Source: Paenibacillus sp. MAHUQ-63
GTDB taxonomy: Bacteria; Bacillota; Bacilli; Paenibacillales; NBRC-103111
Direction of reading: 5' to 3'
DNA: 64,000 nt
Assembly (NCBI RefSeq): GCF_028765165.1
Contig: NZ_JARADB010000003.1
Location: forward strand, 1,596,901 to 1,660,900
Below, piece after piece: positions 24,873-33,136 of the stretch; position 1 is the first letter of the stretch; each line of letters begins with the position of its first letter. Below the pieces are notes generated by a model. That model did no database searches. It was not told where the DNA came from and worked only from the letters and a program-made list of their open reading frames with translations. A program made the position numbers and the translations under genes.

Positions 24873-25682
24873 TCACCCCACAAAGGATCGATCCCGGGAT
24901 AAATCTGTCTGGAGACCACGCTCGTTCGTATCCTGCAGTAACCATTCGATGGCTTCCAAGTGGTCTCCGATAATGAGATGCCGCAGCGGATCTACCTTGT
25001 ATGCTTTCCTTTTTCGCGGATTCATTCGCCCTACATTGACTTCATGCACCTTGTGAAGATCAAGTCCTTTGCGCACAGCGATCGTTTGAGCTAGCGGTGG
25101 CACAGACAAATGCTTGGCATCGATCTGTTCAAGCGCTCTTCGGCTTAACGCGTGGGGAATTGTCGTCATGGATGCTCCACGCAAATCAGGGCGGGAAAGG
25201 GCAAGATTCAAAGCATGCTTCGCTAGTACAACAGGATGAACTTCATCGGTTAGAACTTTGCCCGTGTAACTGTTCAACGCTACGTCGACACCTCGTTCAA
25301 CGGCATAAACAAAAGGTTTCAAGTCCCTTGCCGGAATCACAATATCGGCATCTGTAAACAACAGGATGTCACCTCTCGCATGCATGGCGCCGATACTTCG
25401 GCCTACATCATGGCCTAACGATTCCTTGAAGGATATCACTCTTGCCCCCATCCTCCTGGCAATGTTCTCTGTACCATCCGTCGAGCCGTTACAAACAACG
25501 ATTACTTCTGTAAAAGGATGCACCAATTGAGCCTGACGAATGACAGAGGCTAGCGTCTTACTTTCGTTCATTGCCGGTATGATGACCGAAACTTTGGGTT
25601 TTTCCTGTTCGGATAAAGGTTTGGAGGCATAGCGAGGTTTCGCTTTCGGTTTCAAGCTCTTTCGTATCACTCGCTTCTTCAT
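24873..25682 (-). CDS. GT2 glycosyltransferase with basic N terminus
   Basis: A 269-residue paralogue of the 23792 protein. Residues 1-20 are basic (MKKRVIRKSLKPKAKPR). The GT2 domain has VSVIIPAMNESKTLASVI, VVCNGSTDGTENIA, GHDVGRSIGAMHARGDILLFTDADI and the shared C-terminal IPHALSRRALEQI and IGDHLEAIEWLL. ATG 25682 is chosen because AGGAGG lies 8 bases upstream; a GTG at 25688 is only 2 bases from it. The gene precedes its paralogue by 4 bp, consistent with tandem duplication. Confidence 0.85.
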   Translation of the reverse strand: MKKRVIRKSLKPKAKPRYASKPLSEQEKPKVSVIIPAMNESKTLASVIRQAQLVHPFTEVIVVCNGSTDGTENIARRMGARVISFKESLGHDVGRSIGAMHARGDILLFTDADIVIPARDLKPFVYAVERGVDVALNSYTGKVLTDEVHPVVLAKHALNLALSRPDLRGASMTTIPHALSRRALEQIDAKHLSVPPLAQTIAVRKGLDLHKVHEVNVGRMNPRKRKAYKVDPLRHLIIGDHLEAIEWLLQDTNERGLQTDLSRDRSFVG

Positions 25683-25815
25683 ATTCACTTCCTCCTGAGC
25701 GAATTGCCATTTGGTTTCGTTCCCATTGTATGTGTATTCATCCCGAAGGGCACGGCATCCGTTTAACCCCTGTTCGGCTTTTGCTGAAAATGGGACATCT
25801 ATCCCTACCCGCCGT

Positions 25816-27228
25816 TCAAATAAGTCCTAACTGCATTAGCCGTTTTTTGGCCTGTTGTCCTATTACCCAAGGCGAGTACTCGGAACGGATGGTATGCTTG
25901 CCATTTTGCGCAATGAACGCCCGCCACTTCTCATCCTGCACCAGCCTGCGCATGTAATAAGCGGCATGCTCCGTATCCGGCTTAGCCCAAATTTGATGCG
26001 CCTTGTACGGTCCGATGTCCTGGCCAACCGGAACAAGCTTATAATCCACTGGGCAAGCGTTGTCGGCATTCATGTAATCGGTATTTCCAGACCAGTTCGT
26101 TCCGATTACCGGCTTGCCTAAGTACATAGCCTCTGCCATGACAAGGCCGAATCCCTCCGAGCGATGCAAGGATACGAAACAGTCTGTGGAGTTAATTAAC
26201 GTATCCACTTGATCGCGGTTTAGGATTTGCCGAATGAGATAGATGTTGGAATATCCCTCCATCAGCTGCATAAGTTCTTCAAGATCCTTGGGGTTAGATT
26301 TGGGGTTATTGACCTTAACGACCAAGCCGACAGACTCATCATCCGGCGGGAACGCTTTTTTAAACGCTCTGATAACAGCCTGGGGATTTTTTCTTGCCTT
26401 CGTACTGTGTGTATCATACATACTTAAGAATAGAAATCGATTTTCAGGGAGCCCGAATCGCTGGCGATCATACGATTGGTCATTTCTCATATAGATCGGA
26501 TGCGGAATTTTCACAACGGGGTGGGGAGACTTCTGCTGCACAGCATCCACAATAAATTGAGAAGGCGCCCATACTTCGTTGACTAGCTCAAAGCTTCCTC
26601 GCCATTCATCGGGAAACTCCGGCAGCTCCCACGCCCAATATCCAATATTGAAGCGATTGCGAAAGATTTCCCGACCCAAGGGATGGAACGGATGGTCATA
26701 AGCGTCTCGTAGATTACTCGCATTCATATGGAAGAAGTTCACATTATAAGGCGCGCCATCCATTTCCTTGTGAATCCATGTCATATCGTTGTTTCTGGCC
26801 GACCTGGCACCTGGATCTGCAAAATTGACGATGCCGAAAGGAAGCTCTACGGTCTCGAAGGACTTTGCCATTAATCGGCACGCTTCACCGATTCCAATCT
26901 CCGTCCGAATGTAACCGATCAGGTTCACACCCGTGTGCAAAACCGGCAGTTCTAGATTCGATGGTGGTTCGATGGATGCTGGTAGTGACTGAGGCTCAGA
27001 GGTTTCTATTGCAGTTGGAGGTTGAAGCAACTCTACAGGCTGTGCAGGTTGTTCTGTTTCTGTTGGAATGGTAGCTAAGAAAACATGACTCTTTCTAATA
27101 GGTTTAACACTCAAAGGTCTCCTAGTTTTGAGCTGCTGCTGTTTTTTCTTCACATTAGACTTTATCATTCGTTTGTGAGCTGCATCCTTTAGCTGCTTTC
27201 GGGTTTTTGCATTGGAAGTTTTCCTCAT
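25816..27228 (-). CDS. GT4 glycosyltransferase with basic, Pro-rich N terminus
   Basis: A 470-residue protein. Residues 1-48 are Lys/Arg-rich and about 50-95 are Pro/Glu/Gln-rich, a probable flexible linker. From about residue 100 a GT4 domain follows: GVNLIGYIRTEIGIGEACRLM, NIGYWAWELPEFPDEW, EVWAPSQFIVDA, FLFLSMYDTHSTKARKNP and the donor-site region SLHRSEGFGLVMAEAMYLGKPVIGTNWSGNTDYM. AAAGGAGTG precedes the ATG. A similar SEGFG/EGWG-EAM-GTNWSG pattern is seen in the four tandem GT4 genes upstream. Confidence 0.87.
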   Translation of the reverse strand: MRKTSNAKTRKQLKDAAHKRMIKSNVKKKQQQLKTRRPLSVKPIRKSHVFLATIPTETEQPAQPVELLQPPTAIETSEPQSLPASIEPPSNLELPVLHTGVNLIGYIRTEIGIGEACRLMAKSFETVELPFGIVNFADPGARSARNNDMTWIHKEMDGAPYNVNFFHMNASNLRDAYDHPFHPLGREIFRNRFNIGYWAWELPEFPDEWRGSFELVNEVWAPSQFIVDAVQQKSPHPVVKIPHPIYMRNDQSYDRQRFGLPENRFLFLSMYDTHSTKARKNPQAVIRAFKKAFPPDDESVGLVVKVNNPKSNPKDLEELMQLMEGYSNIYLIRQILNRDQVDTLINSTDCFVSLHRSEGFGLVMAEAMYLGKPVIGTNWSGNTDYMNADNACPVDYKLVPVGQDIGPYKAHQIWAKPDTEHAAYYMRRLVQDEKWRAFIAQNGKHTIRSEYSPWVIGQQAKKRLMQLGLI

Positions 27229-27405
27229 TCGACTTCACTCCTTTACTTGTCTGACTAGGTCATTTCCACCAACCTTCCTCCATACTATGAATACCTCCTT
27301 CTAGATTCATACGCATGAACCCAGCTTGGCTAAAAATTGGCGAATGTCTAGGGAGTTTTGGGTTAATTTGCTTATTGCATAAATGGTATGTCCCAAATAA
27401 AACAA

Positions 27406-27437
27406 CCCCTCCTCATCTAACCTTAGATGAAGAGGGG
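27406..27437 (-). terminator. Rho-independent terminator overlapping a gene end
   Basis: A 15-bp stem with one mismatch (27406-27420 with 27423-27437). On the minus strand it is followed by a T-rich tract (TTGTTTTATTTGGG). The stem covers the last codons and stop of the 27413 gene. Confidence 0.7.
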
Positions 27438-27712
27438 ACTTTGGGATGAACTCTTGCACGCGGATTTATCCAGGGCTGCGCAGGAGTTCCTCTAGATTTC
27501 TCATTGATCTGAATACCCGTTATCTTTCTCGTGAGCACCTGCTGATATTTCGCAATGATGCTTAAGTTCTCAGCGACATGCTTTGCCAGCGACGGCGAGG
27601 TTTCTATGCATTGTGTGACACTCTCGATAATACGCGCCAAGGCGCGTTGGCTGAGGGCCATAGACTCCAATAAATCTAATTGAAGTAATTCTTTTCTATC
27701 CTCGGATCTCAT
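27413..27712 (-). CDS. Small helical protein, paralogue 3 of 3
   Basis: A 99-residue protein of unknown function. The N-terminal half is helical and carries LLESMALSQRALARIIE, the same pattern as in the next two genes upstream. The C-terminal 30 residues are Pro/Arg/Ser-rich and probably unstructured (PWINPRARVHPKVP). No signal peptide or membrane segment. It overlaps the upstream gene by 4 bases (ATGA), so the trio is co-translated. A terminator overlaps its end. Confidence 0.75.
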   Translation of the reverse strand: MRSEDRKELLQLDLLESMALSQRALARIIESVTQCIETSPSLAKHVAENLSIIAKYQQVLTRKITGIQINEKSRGTPAQPWINPRARVHPKVPSSSKVR

Positions 27713-28059
27713 TTTTCCATATCGCTTCCTAATCCGAACAAATCGCCAAAGCCTCCCGCTACTCCGTTTGAAGGTTCCTCCTCCTTGGCAAGGAGTACCC
27801 CCATATGTTTAGCAAAAGCAACTTCCATCTTAGTAATCCCCTCAATGACGGATATAAGCTGCTCATGAATGTCGTGCGACTCCTTCACATGCTCAGCGTT
27901 GTCCGCATAGGCAGCCGTAGATAAGTGATTGCAAATCCAGTTTCTTGATTTCTCGGCATGGACCGCTTTCGCTTCCAGAATCAAAGCAACGTTATACTGT
28001 ATTTTCACCATAGCATCCAAGATGGATAAGTAGCTTTCCGTTCTGTCCAATGTGTTCAC
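27709..28059 (-). CDS. Small helical protein, paralogue 2 of 3
   Basis: A 116-residue, mainly helical protein of unknown function. SILDAMVKIQYNVALILEAK is shared, with changes, by the flanking small genes. The C-terminal tail is Gly-rich with GGFGDLFGLGSDM. No signal peptide or membrane segment. Starts at GTG 28059 with AAGGA about 5-6 bases upstream. The conserved core may be a helical hairpin used for self-association (inference). Confidence 0.75.
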   Translation of the reverse strand: MNTLDRTESYLSILDAMVKIQYNVALILEAKAVHAEKSRNWICNHLSTAAYADNAEHVKESHDIHEQLISVIEGITKMEVAFAKHMGVLLAKEEEPSNGVAGGFGDLFGLGSDMEK

Positions 28060-28067
28060 CCCAATCC

Positions 28068-28358
28068 TTATTCGTAGCTAGGAGCTTCTTTCATCATATT
28101 CATGATTGGTGCTATATTATCCGATAAGGCATTCTCTAAATCTGCTAAACTATTCAAGTAGGTGGCAATTCCTTTGGTTACTTCAAGAGAATGCTCCATC
28201 AGGGTCTTAATTTCCCCTAGGGATGGATCCTTATCCGGTATTTGTCCCACCAAAACGGCCATATGTTCAACAGCGAAACGTTTGGCTTCCAAGATGTCGG
28301 CCAGCTTATGTTGGGACTTCGCCATATACTCAAGAATCGATGTAATCCTTTCCTCCAC
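28068..28358 (-). CDS. Small helical protein, paralogue 1 of 3
   Basis: A 96-residue helical protein of unknown function and the first of the tandem trio. SILEYMAKSQHKLADILEAK aligns with the same region of the two genes after it (pattern ILxxMxxxQxxLAxILE). Starts at GTG 28358 after GGGAGG. A possible sigma-K -10 box lies about 50 bp upstream, so the trio may be induced late in sporulation, separately from the upstream dehydrogenase gene. Confidence 0.75.
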   Translation of the reverse strand: MEERITSILEYMAKSQHKLADILEAKRFAVEHMAVLVGQIPDKDPSLGEIKTLMEHSLEVTKGIATYLNSLADLENALSDNIAPIMNMMKEAPSYE

Positions 28359-28410
28359 ACGTGTTCCTCCCTTTGTATCCGCATTGGCTGTGATTTCCTC
28401 ACTTCTCCAT

Positions 28411-28419
28411 TAGCATATG
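28411..28419 (-). promoter_or_regulatory. Possible sigma-K -10 box
   Basis: On the minus strand CATATGCTA matches CATANNNTA exactly, about 50 bp before the 28358 start. The nearest AC is only 14 bp upstream, so the -35 fit is poor. Confidence 0.3.
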
Positions 28420-28468
28420 CGACTCTATATAAAGTGGGACTCCTCCTCAGCAAAACAAATTTGCCCTC

Positions 28469-29785
28469 TTACCATATCAGTCCCTTATAATGATCCGTTT
28501 CCGGTTTCACGTCAACAATGCGCACCAGATCGATCACTTGCTTCGCTGGTAAAATGTCCAGAACGAACTCCAGGTTCTCCTCGTTTTTCTGAGCGACGAC
28601 AATAAGGTCTGCGAATTCCTTGATCTCCTCCAGATTAGGTGCGAGGAGTTTGGCCAGATGCGGAACTGTCGATTCGATGTAGTGCTTGTTCGCGCCCACT
28701 AACTGGGAAGTAAGCACATTGCTGTCATAAATCTTAATATCGTAGCCTTTGCCCAGAAGCCTTTCCAATAATTTCACGACGGGACTTTCGCGCAAATCAT
28801 CCGTCCCTGATTTGAAAGCCAAGCCAAGCACACCCACTCGAACCATACCCTCCGCTACGATCATATCAAGCGCCTTCTCAATCAACAACGCATTGCTGCG
28901 TTCAACCGAAGAAAGGACAGATAACTCCACATTTCTCGAACGGGCCATCGCGTTGAGTGCCTTCAAGTCTTTGGGCAAGCAAGATCCGCCGTAGGCAAAG
29001 CCAGGCATCAAGTAAGCGGGGGATATATTCAAATGGCGGTCTTTCACAAACAAGTTCATCAGCGTATGCGGGTCGACGTTCATCGAATGACACAGAGCGG
29101 CGATTTCGTTTGCAAATACGACTTTTAGCGCATGGAACGAATTATTCACGTATTTGATCATCTCCGCCACTTCTCTGTCCGTTTCCATGATCGGCGCCTG
29201 AATAGGGCTATAAATGTTTCTTAGCATCTCTAATGCTTTCTCATTGCGAGTTCCAATTAACGTATAGGGGGGGTTAAAGTAATCTTCAATACTAGTGCCT
29301 TCACGCAGAAACTCGGGATTGCTGACAACGGCAAAATCCTTGTCGACGACTTTACCCGAGCGGGCAATTCTCAGCTCAATCTCCCGGCAGGTTCCTGGCG
29401 GTACCGTCGAACGGATAATAATGGTTTGGAACTTCTCTCGCCCCTTGATGGCATCACTGATTTGATCCGCCACATGCCGAATAAAGGACAGGTCGGGATA
29501 ACCGCTTTTATCCGAAGGAGTCCCTACGCAAACGAGGCAAATATCAGCTTGCGCGACGGCCGTCTGAATATCACTCCTTGCCGATAACCTGCCTTGTTTA
29601 TGCTGCTCTGCCACCAATTCGGCGATCCCTTTCTCAACGATAGTCGGTATTCCCCGATTGATCAGATTCACCTTGTGCAGGTTCACATCCACACCGATGA
29701 CTTGATTGCCCATTTCGGCCAGACAGGCAGCCGATACGCATCCTACATATCCGAGACCAAATACAGCTATTGTATACGCAGTCAT
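28469..29785 (-). CDS. Nucleotide-sugar 6-dehydrogenase, GDP-mannose dehydrogenase (AlgD)-like
   Basis: A 438-residue UDP-Glc/GDP-Man dehydrogenase family protein. VFGLGYVGCVSAACLAEMG is the NAD loop; catalytic Cys is in YGGSCLPKD (about residue 266). Several segments favour AlgD over UDP-glucose dehydrogenase: INRGIPTIVEKGI, VRSTVPPGT, SGTDDLRESPVVKL and GANKHYIESTVPH. It would oxidise GDP-mannose to GDP-mannuronate; ManC in this window can supply GDP-mannose. ATG 29785 follows AGGAG by 10 bases, 7 bp after the upstream stop. The second family member at 38364 is a typical Ugd. Confidence 0.85.
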   Translation of the reverse strand: MTAYTIAVFGLGYVGCVSAACLAEMGNQVIGVDVNLHKVNLINRGIPTIVEKGIAELVAEQHKQGRLSARSDIQTAVAQADICLVCVGTPSDKSGYPDLSFIRHVADQISDAIKGREKFQTIIIRSTVPPGTCREIELRIARSGKVVDKDFAVVSNPEFLREGTSIEDYFNPPYTLIGTRNEKALEMLRNIYSPIQAPIMETDREVAEMIKYVNNSFHALKVVFANEIAALCHSMNVDPHTLMNLFVKDRHLNISPAYLMPGFAYGGSCLPKDLKALNAMARSRNVELSVLSSVERSNALLIEKALDMIVAEGMVRVGVLGLAFKSGTDDLRESPVVKLLERLLGKGYDIKIYDSNVLTSQLVGANKHYIESTVPHLAKLLAPNLEEIKEFADLIVVAQKNEENLEFVLDILPAKQVIDLVRIVDVKPETDHYKGLIW

Positions 29786-29792
29786 AGCAAGC

Positions 29793-30884
29793 TCATCTCC
29801 TGTACTTTTCAATTTCATAAATGACCTTCTTCGCGGTTTCCCTCCTGTTATACATCTGCGAAATTTCTTGTTTGGCAGCCTTGGCCTTTTCCTTCGCTTC
29901 CGCCCGATTGTCAAATACGAGCCTCATCTTCCTTTGTAAGTCCTCTATGGAAGGCTCTGCCCAGTAATGCCCGTTACAAATAGGGTTATCATTCCCGGAG
30001 ATCTTCACCAATCCCTGAATATCGACCAGATAAGCATTGCGTTCGTTCATAAAATCCGTATGCCCGCTCCAGTTCGTTCCGATCACCGGCAGCTCCATCA
30101 GCATGGCTTCGAAGAAAGGCCTTCCCCAGCCTTCGCCTCTCGTCGGGAGAACGAACGCATCGCATGCGCGGTATAGGCTCGCGATATCGCTGGGTACCAG
30201 CATATGGTCAATGATATAAATGCCGGGACGCTTTTCTTTCGCTTTCGGGTGGGAATGGATAAATTGCTCAATTATATCCGTCTGACGGCTATCGCGCAAT
30301 TTGATAACTAATGCCGTCTGATCCTCCTGCGAGAATTCGTTTAAAAAGGCTTGAAGCAGCAGATCATACCCTTTACGCTTCTTCAAATCGAAAACAGATA
30401 GAAACTTAAACGACTCCGTAATCGGCAAAGATAACGCTGGCCCTTCCGGAGAAAACCCCCGGTAATCAAAAAAATTAGGAATGAGGTGTAGCGGGACCTT
30501 GACGCCGGATGAAGTGAATGTCATCTCATTAAACCGGCTCTGTACCCAGACTTCATCGAACTTGTTCAACTCCTGTACCCAGCTGTCTGGAATCCGATCC
30601 GTCTCGAACGTCGTACGGGCGATGTTAATACGGAAATCGGGGTTGATGCGGGCGAAGGAACCGATCCAGTTGTACAAATACACATCGTTCGTAGGCAAGG
30701 AGTTGCTCTCGAACGAGGAAATGTAATCGATTTCCTTCGGATGCAGCACCTTATATTTATCAGACGGATCCCTTACTTTGATTCGGACACGATATCCTGC
30801 TTGATCAAGTATCCTAAGCAGATTACGGTTTCCCTCCGCAAGTCCGTGTCCGTTATAGAAGATACCTTCAAGCAAAATATTCAT
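29793..30884 (-). CDS. GT4 glycosyltransferase, tandem paralogue 4
   Basis: A 363-residue GT-B enzyme opening with MNILLEGIFYNGHGLAEGN, the Gly-rich acceptor loop. It shares INIARTTFETDRIP, KFLSVFDLKKRKGYD, FVLPTRGEGWGRPFFEAMLMELPVIGTNWSGHTDFMNE and PSIEDLQRKMR with the three genes upstream. EGWG...FFEAM is the donor-site signature. It is the last of four tandem copies and is followed by the AlgD-like gene after 7 bp. Sugar unknown; the linkages made by the four may differ in donor or acceptor. Confidence 0.87.
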   Translation of the reverse strand: MNILLEGIFYNGHGLAEGNRNLLRILDQAGYRVRIKVRDPSDKYKVLHPKEIDYISSFESNSLPTNDVYLYNWIGSFARINPDFRINIARTTFETDRIPDSWVQELNKFDEVWVQSRFNEMTFTSSGVKVPLHLIPNFFDYRGFSPEGPALSLPITESFKFLSVFDLKKRKGYDLLLQAFLNEFSQEDQTALVIKLRDSRQTDIIEQFIHSHPKAKEKRPGIYIIDHMLVPSDIASLYRACDAFVLPTRGEGWGRPFFEAMLMELPVIGTNWSGHTDFMNERNAYLVDIQGLVKISGNDNPICNGHYWAEPSIEDLQRKMRLVFDNRAEAKEKAKAAKQEISQMYNRRETAKKVIYEIEKYRR

Positions 30885-30905
30885 CCGCTTCCCCGCCTTT
30901 CCGGA

Positions 30906-32006
30906 CTAGTTGAACAAGTACTGGTACTTATCCATTTCCCGAACCACACTCCTGGCCACTTCCTGCAAATTGTATCTCGCCAACAAATCTTGGCGGGCTT
31001 TGCGGCCGGTCGCCTTAGCCTCTTCCGGATGCTCATAAACGTATCTCATCTTTTTCTGCAGATCCTTGAGTGATGGCTCCGCCCAATAGTGGCCGTTAAA
31101 CAAATCATCCTCGGCATTCTCGATACGGACCAGCTTTTTGACCTTCACGAGGTAGGAATTATCCTCATTCATAAACTCCGTATGGCCGCTCCAATTAGTG
31201 CCAATAGTGGGCATTTCCATTAACATCGCTTCAAAAAAAGGCCTTCCCCAGCCCTCTCCTCTTGTTGGCAGCACAAAGGCGTCACATAGCCGGTATAATT
31301 TCAGAATGTCTTCCATCTGAAGCATATGATCGACAATATAGATGGCTGGGCGATCCTTACGAGGTTTGGGATGGTCCGCAATAAACCGCTCGATCTTCTC
31401 ACTTTTGCTGCTGTCCCGGATTTTGACCATTAACGCAACGTGATCGTCTTTTGAAAATTCATTCAAGTACGCATTGAGCAGCACATCGTATCCCTTGCGT
31501 TTCTTTAAATCAAAAACCGACAGAAATTTAAACGATGGAGGGAACGCATAAGGTAAAAGAGGACCTTGCGGCGTAAACTCATTCAAATCAAAAAAGTTGG
31601 GGATTAAGCAAAGCGGAGCGGTTACTCCGGATGAAGTGAACGTCTGTAGATTAAACGTGCTCTGTACCCATACTTCATCAAACTTGTTTAACTCCATAAC
31701 CCAGGATTCGGGAATCCGATCCGTTTCAAATGTCGTACGCGCAATGTTAACGCGAAATCCAGGTTGGTAGCGTACATGCGAGCCGACCCAATTGTACATA
31801 TAAATATCGTTAGAGGTTAATTGCGTATTTTCAAAGGAAGAGATGTAATTCACTTCATCAGATGGCAGCACCTTATGCTTCTCAGCCGTATCCCGGGCTA
31901 GAATGCGCACACGATATCCGGCTTTATCAAGGATCCGCAGCAGAATACGGTTTCCTTCAGCAAGACCGTGCCCGTTATAAAATTTACCATCCAATAAGAT
32001 GTTCAC
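30906..32006 (-). CDS. GT4 glycosyltransferase, tandem paralogue 3
   Basis: A 366-residue paralogue of the flanking genes with VNILLDGKFYNGHGLAEGN, VNIARTTFETDRIP, KFLSVFDLKKRKGYD and EGWGRPFFEAMLMEMPTIGTNWSGHTEFMNE. The start is GTG 32006, since AAGGAAGG lies 8 bases upstream; the earlier in-frame GTG at 32015 is part of that site. It overlaps the end of the gene before it by 23 bases, so translation is coupled. Confidence 0.87.
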   Translation of the reverse strand: MNILLDGKFYNGHGLAEGNRILLRILDKAGYRVRILARDTAEKHKVLPSDEVNYISSFENTQLTSNDIYMYNWVGSHVRYQPGFRVNIARTTFETDRIPESWVMELNKFDEVWVQSTFNLQTFTSSGVTAPLCLIPNFFDLNEFTPQGPLLPYAFPPSFKFLSVFDLKKRKGYDVLLNAYLNEFSKDDHVALMVKIRDSSKSEKIERFIADHPKPRKDRPAIYIVDHMLQMEDILKLYRLCDAFVLPTRGEGWGRPFFEAMLMEMPTIGTNWSGHTEFMNEDNSYLVKVKKLVRIENAEDDLFNGHYWAEPSLKDLQKKMRYVYEHPEEAKATGRKARQDLLARYNLQEVARSVVREMDKYQYLFN

Positions 32007-33111
32007 TATTCTCACCTTCCTTAGAACGAAACTTATTTAGTTCCTTCGTCACTCTCGCGGCGATATCGTTAAGCTTATAGCTGCGGAGCAAATCGCTGCG
32101 CGCCTGCTTCCCTATTCGCTTGGCTTCTTCCGGATGTTCGAATACATACCTCATTTTTTTCTGCAAGTCCGGTATCGAAGGCTGTGCCCACAGATGGCCA
32201 TTGAACATCGGGTAATCACTATTTTGAATCCGTATCAATTGTTCGACCTTAACGAGGTACGCGTTCGATTCGTTCATAAAATCCGTTTGTCCACTCCACC
32301 CCGTACCAATGACCGGCATTTCCATCAGCATGGCTTCAAAAAAAGGCCTCCCCCAACCTTCGCCGCGAGTGGGAAGCACGAATGCGTGGCACGCCTTATA
32401 TAATCCGAGCAATTCGCGCGTTGAGAGCATTTGATCAATCATATAAATCGCCGGCATTTCACGTTTGGATTTCGGATGCTCATCGATGACGCTTTCCAAC
32501 TTGTGAATTCCGCCGCTGTTGCGGATTTTAATGACTAGAGCAACATTATCCTTTTGTGAAAATTCGTTCAGAAAGGCCTCGAGCAAGATGTCATAGCCTT
32601 TGCGCTGCTGCAAATCGAATACGGCTAGAAATAAAAAGGATTTGGCAACCGGCATTGCCAGCGGCTTGACGTCAAGATCATAAGCGTTCGTATCGAAGAA
32701 GTTCGGAATCAGCCGCAGCGGCACGTCTACACCCGATTTCGCAAACGTGTCGAGGTTGAAGGTGCTCTGTACCCAAACTTCATTGAACTTGTTAAGCTCC
32801 GGCACCCAGTCGTCCGGAATCCGGTCTGTTTCAAACGTCGTGCGCGCTATATTAATCCTAAAATCCGGATTATACCGAATTGACGTTCCCACAAAGTTGC
32901 ATAAGTAGATGTCGTTGGAACTCAATTTGTTTTTTTCAAAGGAAGAGATGAAGGCAACTTCTTTGGGCTCTAAGACGAGGCTTCTTTCATGTGAGTCCCT
33001 GGCTAATATCCGGACCTGATAACCGGCTCGATTCAAGATACGCAGCAGAATGCGATTCCCCTCAGCGAAGCCGTGTCCGTTATAGAAGATACCCTCCAAG
33101 AGAATGTTCAT
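31984..33111 (-). CDS. GT4 glycosyltransferase, tandem paralogue 2
   Basis: A 375-residue paralogue with MNILLEGIFYNGHGFAEGN, INIARTTFETDRIP, FLAVFDLQQRKGYD and EGWGRPFFEAMLMEMPVIGTGWSGQTDFMNE. Its C-terminal tail (KEGENSEHLIGW) runs past the start of the next gene. GGAAGGTGAG precedes the ATG. It is more diverged in the region after the FETDRIP motif (DDWVPELNKFNEVW), possibly reflecting a different acceptor. Confidence 0.87.
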   Translation of the reverse strand: MNILLEGIFYNGHGFAEGNRILLRILNRAGYQVRILARDSHERSLVLEPKEVAFISSFEKNKLSSNDIYLCNFVGTSIRYNPDFRINIARTTFETDRIPDDWVPELNKFNEVWVQSTFNLDTFAKSGVDVPLRLIPNFFDTNAYDLDVKPLAMPVAKSFLFLAVFDLQQRKGYDILLEAFLNEFSQKDNVALVIKIRNSGGIHKLESVIDEHPKSKREMPAIYMIDQMLSTRELLGLYKACHAFVLPTRGEGWGRPFFEAMLMEMPVIGTGWSGQTDFMNESNAYLVKVEQLIRIQNSDYPMFNGHLWAQPSIPDLQKKMRYVFEHPEEAKRIGKQARSDLLRSYKLNDIAARVTKELNKFRSKEGENSEHLIGW

Positions 33112-33136
33112 GAATCCTCACCTTCCATGCCGTTGA

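Noticed and set aside
30906..33111. Frameshifted or fused GT4 gene at the 31984-32006 overlap
   Set aside because: Both copies have complete motifs, separate starts and a ribosome binding site for the second, so this is normal gene overlap.
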